Positions 60,357 through 64,000 of a DNA stretch of 64,000 nt are shown here, one piece after another. The translations under genes were made by a program, and so were the position numbers. The notes beneath the pieces were generated by a model. That model saw only the letters and a list, made by a program, of their open reading frames with translations, was not told the DNA's origin and did no database searches. The DNA comes from Meira nashicola. Taxonomy: Eukaryota; Basidiomycota; Exobasidiomycetes; Exobasidiales; Brachybasidiaceae. Location of the stretch: contig BCJU01000001.1 in NCBI GenBank assembly GCA_001600355.1, positions 6,820,013 to 6,884,012 on the forward strand. Reading direction: 5' to 3'. The first letter of the stretch is position 1; each line of letters begins with the position of its first letter.

Positions 60357-61814
60357 TCAAAGTGATGGATACTGCTTGTTTATCTCCTCATGCGCAAAGG
60401 AGCGTCCGTTTGCTGATTCCGGAGCACTGAAGTCTGCACATATCTGTCGACCTCCATATCCCTGCAGAACATACTTATAGGTCACCAATCCTTCCAATCC
60501 TACGGGTCCACGAGCATGCATCTTTCCTGTTGAAATGCCCACTTCGGTTCCGAAACCGTATCGAAATCCATCAGCAAATCTAGTACTTGCATTAACATAC
60601 ACGTTTGCGCTATCGATTGATCGAACGAATGTAGCTGCCGCTTCATTGTGTGAAGGATTGTTGGAGGAAGATGAAGCTGTAAAGATCACGTCTGTATGGT
60701 GAGATCCATGTTCGTTGATATGTGCAATCGCATCATCAAGTGAATCGACTGATTTGATGGCAACATCTAGTGATAAGAACTCGGTGTCGAAATCGGTGGA
60801 TTGTGCCTGTTTCACATTCGAAGATGAGCGAATATTGTCATCCAAAACTTTGTAGCAATCTTCTTCCAAGTGAGTGGTGACATTTGCTTCAATCAATGCT
60901 TTGACAATCGGTGCTAAAAGCCCTTGACTAGAGAGGTGGGATTTGTGAACAAGAATCGTTTCAACTGCATTGCAGGCTGCTGGATAATCAATCTTTGCGT
61001 CGATCAGATTTGCAATCGTTGATCTTGCTTCTGCATCAGAATGAACGTAAGCAGAACACAGCCCATCTGCATGCCCCATGACAGGAATACTGGCCGAGCG
61101 TTGAATGTTTCGCACAAGTTCATTGGAACCACGGGGAATGATCAAGTCAATGTATTCATCCAAACGCAATAGGCTGTTCACATCTTCCCTTGTTTGGACC
61201 GTTTGTATGAGGTCAGATGGCAACTCTTGACTCTCTTCTAAGGCTCTCCGTAGTATTTCTGATAATACTGCGGCAGATTGTTGAGACTCCTTTCCTCCTT
61301 TTAGGATTGCAGCGTTGCCCGATTTGATAGAAAGGCAGGCGATATTAACAATGACCTCCGGGCGAGCTTCAAAAATGCATAACAACACTCCAATCGGACA
61401 TGTTATCCGATACAAATCCAATGCTTCTCCTTCGCTTGATTGTGGTTTAGCAAGACGCTTTGCATAAGTACATTGCTCTAAAGGATTTGGTAAATTGGCC
61501 ACTTGGCTTATGCCATCTAGCATGCCTTGCCACTTTCCCGGTTTGGAGAATAAGTCCAAACGTGAAATCAGGGAGGGAGAAAGACCTGCTTGCTTGGCTT
61601 TTTCTACATCTAATGCATTGGCTTTTTGGATCTCAGAATGTGCTTCTTCCAGCAAGGACTTCAATCTGAATAAGACTGCTTTTCTTGTCTCATCTCCTTT
61701 TGCTCCTGAAGCGACATTTCTTGAAGCAACATTGAATGCCTTCTTGGCACGTCTTGCAATTTGTTCCGCTTGTGATGATTTAGATGAAGAAGCGTCTCCG
61801 TTGGTTGTCGTCAT
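60357..61814 (-). CDS. PRO2: gamma-glutamyl phosphate reductase (proline synthesis)
   Basis: This NADPH-dependent enzyme reduces gamma-glutamyl phosphate to glutamate semialdehyde, the second step of proline synthesis from glutamate. The 485-residue single-exon protein shows the ALDH-like fold: KGGKESQQS in the cofactor region (about 173-181), the PRGSNELVRNIQ block (about 226-237) and the catalytic Cys281 in DYPAACNAVETILVH. The C-terminal VNASTRFADGFRYGFGTEVGIST stretch is the family signature, near 410-432. Length and motifs are normal. No targeting peptide is evident, so it acts in the cytosol. A TGACTC site lies about 105 bases upstream of its start. Confidence 0.97.
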   Translation of the reverse strand: MTTTNGDASSSKSSQAEQIARRAKKAFNVASRNVASGAKGDETRKAVLFRLKSLLEEAHSEIQKANALDVEKAKQAGLSPSLISRLDLFSKPGKWQGMLDGISQVANLPNPLEQCTYAKRLAKPQSSEGEALDLYRITCPIGVLLCIFEARPEVIVNIACLSIKSGNAAILKGGKESQQSAAVLSEILRRALEESQELPSDLIQTVQTREDVNSLLRLDEYIDLIIPRGSNELVRNIQRSASIPVMGHADGLCSAYVHSDAEARSTIANLIDAKIDYPAACNAVETILVHKSHLSSQGLLAPIVKALIEANVTTHLEEDCYKVLDDNIRSSSNVKQAQSTDFDTEFLSLDVAIKSVDSLDDAIAHINEHGSHHTDVIFTASSSSNNPSHNEAAATFVRSIDSANVYVNASTRFADGFRYGFGTEVGISTGKMHARGPVGLEGLVTYKYVLQGYGGRQICADFSAPESANGRSFAHEEINKQYPSL

Positions 61815-62349
61815 CTTTACTTTTTCAGTATTAAGACAACAAATTATGACGATGGTTTCTAGTCAGAAACTTTAATTTTAAGAAGATTAGACTTTTTTGT
61901 GAAACGCGGTTCTTTGTGTGACTCGCACAATTTTTAGTGCGCTGCGTGCACTGCACATTGACTACACACACGTCAAGAAGTAGGTGCGGGCGCGCGCTAT
62001 GTCTTCCTCTCATAACTGAAAAGAAGAGATTGCAATTAATGTAGACTAGTCTGTGCGTGCGCTTCTTCGAAATCGATCAAATGCCTCATCAAAACAAATG
62101 GCGTAAATTGCATCGAAATTCAATTTCCTTTTTGACGGACACAAAAATGGAGGACGAACAAAATGATTCGGAGGTCAAAGCGTATTTCTGAGAGTTGAAT
62201 AAGCGCCTTTGGTGAATGGGGCTGGTTGTATACGAGTAAAAAGCAAGCCACAAAAGATTTTCTTTTCTCTTCTTCCATTTCTTCTTCTTTCACCCTTTTT
62301 TCCTTTTGCGATAATCTGAACTTCAACAGGAAATTATTGCACATTCAAA
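61815..62349. other. divergent promoter of PRO2 and the right-edge gene
   Basis: This 535-base region holds TGACTC at 61919-61924, a Gcn4/Cpc1-like half site, and TTC-rich sequence near 62270-62300. No gene is supported. Confidence 0.4.
61919..61924. promoter_or_regulatory. possible Gcn4/Cpc1-like site
   Basis: TGACTC followed by G matches six of seven bases of the Gcn4 core TGACTCA. Amino-acid genes are classic targets, and PRO2 starts 105 bases away, but one imperfect site is weak evidence. Confidence 0.25.
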
Positions 62350-64000
62350 ATGAATGGTTCTGCAAACGCAGAGGCTAGCTCTTCCAAAAGAACATTGGAT
62401 CACATTGCTGAAGCACAAGAACGAGGAAGACAAACAGTGAGTACATAAACCGTGATTCAAAGTAGACCTGCTATTGACCCTTTTGTCCTTGCAGAAGAAG
62501 AAAAGATTGACAAGTTCTACTTTGCATAGAATCGAACACAATTTGCAGAACGATTCCGGCTGCGATGTGACACCTCCCACAATATCAAGGCCCCGACGTG
62601 AGGCTGCAGAAGAGGGAGTGGCGAGAAGAAGAAGAAGCTTGTCTGTCTTTTTCAGAGAACGAAGCAAATCTCGACAAACATCTCGATCCACATCAGTGGA
62701 AGAGCAAGATATTGTAAACATTTGGCAAGAGATCAGCAAAGATGATCCTCGTGCAAAACAAATTTGTCGAAAAATGCCATTCATACCTGCTGACTTGCGA
62801 TTCTTCCACAACACACAAACTGGCAACACATGGTTCGCTGGAAAGCCTGTACCATTCACTTCAGCTGCTTTTCATCCAAGACCTCTTCCAGCACCAGTCC
62901 CGTCATACCTCTTTCGTACTCCACGCATCAAGACAAGGCAGGGTACGGTACCCAGATCATTGCCAAATGAAGATGCCACCTTCAGTGAAATGACAGAGGT
63001 CTTGGGATCACAAGAAACTGCTTCTAGTGATGCTGAAAGTGACGATACAGAAGAGACGTTTGAAGCGATCAAGAACCCTTTCACAGGAGAGACGATGGAT
63101 TTAGCAGATTACATCACGGAGTCTGAGCAGCATTTGCTCCTCCCTTTGCCAGGCAACTTTTTAACCATGCCAGCATTCAGGTCAGAGGTAGATCTTGCGC
63201 AAGAATCCTCGAATGCTGATCAAGAGAGCATTTCCAACAAAGATGATGCAATCGACTTGACAGGTGACGATGACGAAGTTGAGATCACAAAGGTTGTACC
63301 ACCTGCACCTGGTAGCAAGATGGGTCAAGCATTTGCATTGCGTGAAGCGAAGCTAGCTTTGGTCGCTGACCAGCAAGCGCTTGGCTATTCAGATGAAGAA
63401 GTGTACAAACTCATCGCAGAAGTAAAAAGAGAGCAAGAAGAGAATCAAGGTCCTGCTTCTGCCTCTTCAAGTGATCATGCAACGAGTCTTGCAAGCACAC
63501 AAAGCATTGCAACTACACCGGATAGCAATTCGCCAAGGCAGCAAGAAGAAGAAGGATCTACTGAGGCTTTGACGAAAAAGAGAGTTGAGGAAGGTGGGAT
63601 GGCTCAGGATAATATACAACCTATCTGTGAAAATGTTGCCATTAAGGAAAATTCTGATCAACAGATGGAGGAAGTGGAGTTCCATGAATTTCAAGCAGCT
63701 CTACCAGAAACACTTAAAGCTCAGCATGATCAAGAAATTCATGAGGAAGTGCAAGATGTACATGATGATAGCGCGATGGATTTGCAAAGCGACAAAAGTC
63801 ACATTGAGCAAGGCAATAGAGCCTGTGACACTCAGCAAGGTGAATCTGTCAATGAAGAATGTGAGATCCAAGGTGCGCATTCAACAAGTGCTACCGATCC
63901 CTCTGCAAGTACAACAGTGGATATGCAAGGTGAAGCTTTCACTGCTGTGATAACATCAAATCAAGCTTCGGAGCAGCAAAGTATCAATGCTTCAAGGTTA
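62350..64000 (+). CDS. hypothetical acidic protein with SUMO-interaction-like motif, 3' truncated by window
   Basis: No family is recognised. Exon 1 (62350-62436) encodes 29 residues; a 58-base intron (62437-62494) has donor GTGAGT, a TTGAC branch region and TTGCAG acceptor. The frame then runs open to the window edge, so at least 531 residues and no stop seen. A basic Arg/Lys part (about 29-80) is followed by a possible folded section DLRFFHNTQTGNTWFAGKPV at about 128-147. Long acidic, Gln/Glu/Ser-rich disorder follows. At 282-290 IDLTGDDDE fits a SUMO-interacting motif. A basic front and acidic tail suggest a nuclear protein, which is inference. The true 3' end and any further introns lie outside the window. 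Confidence 0.7.
62437..62494 (+). other. intron 1 of the right-edge gene
   Basis: A 58-base intron with GTGAGT donor and a CTTGCAG acceptor; splicing is phase 0 and opens a frame to the window end. Confidence 0.75.

Noticed and set aside
62323..62859. 178-codon minus-strand frame at the right edge
   Set aside because: Lies opposite the spliced plus-strand gene, whose frame stays open for over 500 codons.
1..64000. tRNA, rRNA, CRISPR, transposon or viral sequence
   Set aside because: No T-loop-type tRNA motif, no repeat-spacer array, no transposase, reverse transcriptase or terminal repeats were seen on reading both strands.

Overview
The window is nuclear DNA from a compact, moderately AT-rich fungal genome. 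The evidence is a disaggregase of the Hsp104 type, a Pho85-type CDK, an MMS19 homologue, fungal EF-hand MscS channels, a UPF0658 Golgi protein, short spliceosomal introns (GTGAGT-like donors, CTRAY branch sites) and mostly single-exon genes preferring A/T-ending codons. A dikaryotic fungus is clear; a basidiomycete yeast or smut relative is my guess from the gene mix and very low intron density, not proven. I see no tRNA, rRNA, CRISPR array, transposon or viral insertion.

Layout. 0.4-5.7 kb holds three secreted carbohydrate-active enzymes: GH95 alpha-fucosidase (interrupted by one in-frame TAG), GH1 beta-glucosidase, and a two-exon GH25 muramidase. 6.8-13.7 kb holds a Ser-rich hypothetical protein with a SUMO-interaction-like motif, a tiny two-exon gene for an 8-cysteine secreted peptide (9180-9443), and a 1304-residue F-box-like protein. 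15.5-31.6 kb is housekeeping: cupin, mannose-6-phosphate isomerase, Atg37-like acyl-CoA-binding protein, METTL21-like methyltransferase, a coiled-coil nuclear-type protein, an Mtr10/transportin-3 importin, PHO85 (three exons) and a disordered protein. 33.7-40.0 kb is a tandem duplication of a multi-spanning LtrA-family membrane protein; the first copy carries two single-base frameshifts, the second is intact. 40.8-64 kb holds a 1672-residue disordered protein with four 15-residue repeats, MMS19, UPF0658, HSP104, an MscS/EF-hand channel, a second tiny two-exon secreted peptide (59860-60098), PRO2 (proline synthesis) and a partial gene running off the right edge.

How the genes relate. There is no operon-like pathway. 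Themes are extracellular glycan/peptidoglycan hydrolysis at the left end, stress and membrane physiology (HSP104 and the MscS channel share a divergent promoter), and sugar-nucleotide and proline supply. The most novel items are the two short spliced secreted-peptide genes, which a simple ORF scan misses, and the tandem LtrA pair with one copy apparently decaying.
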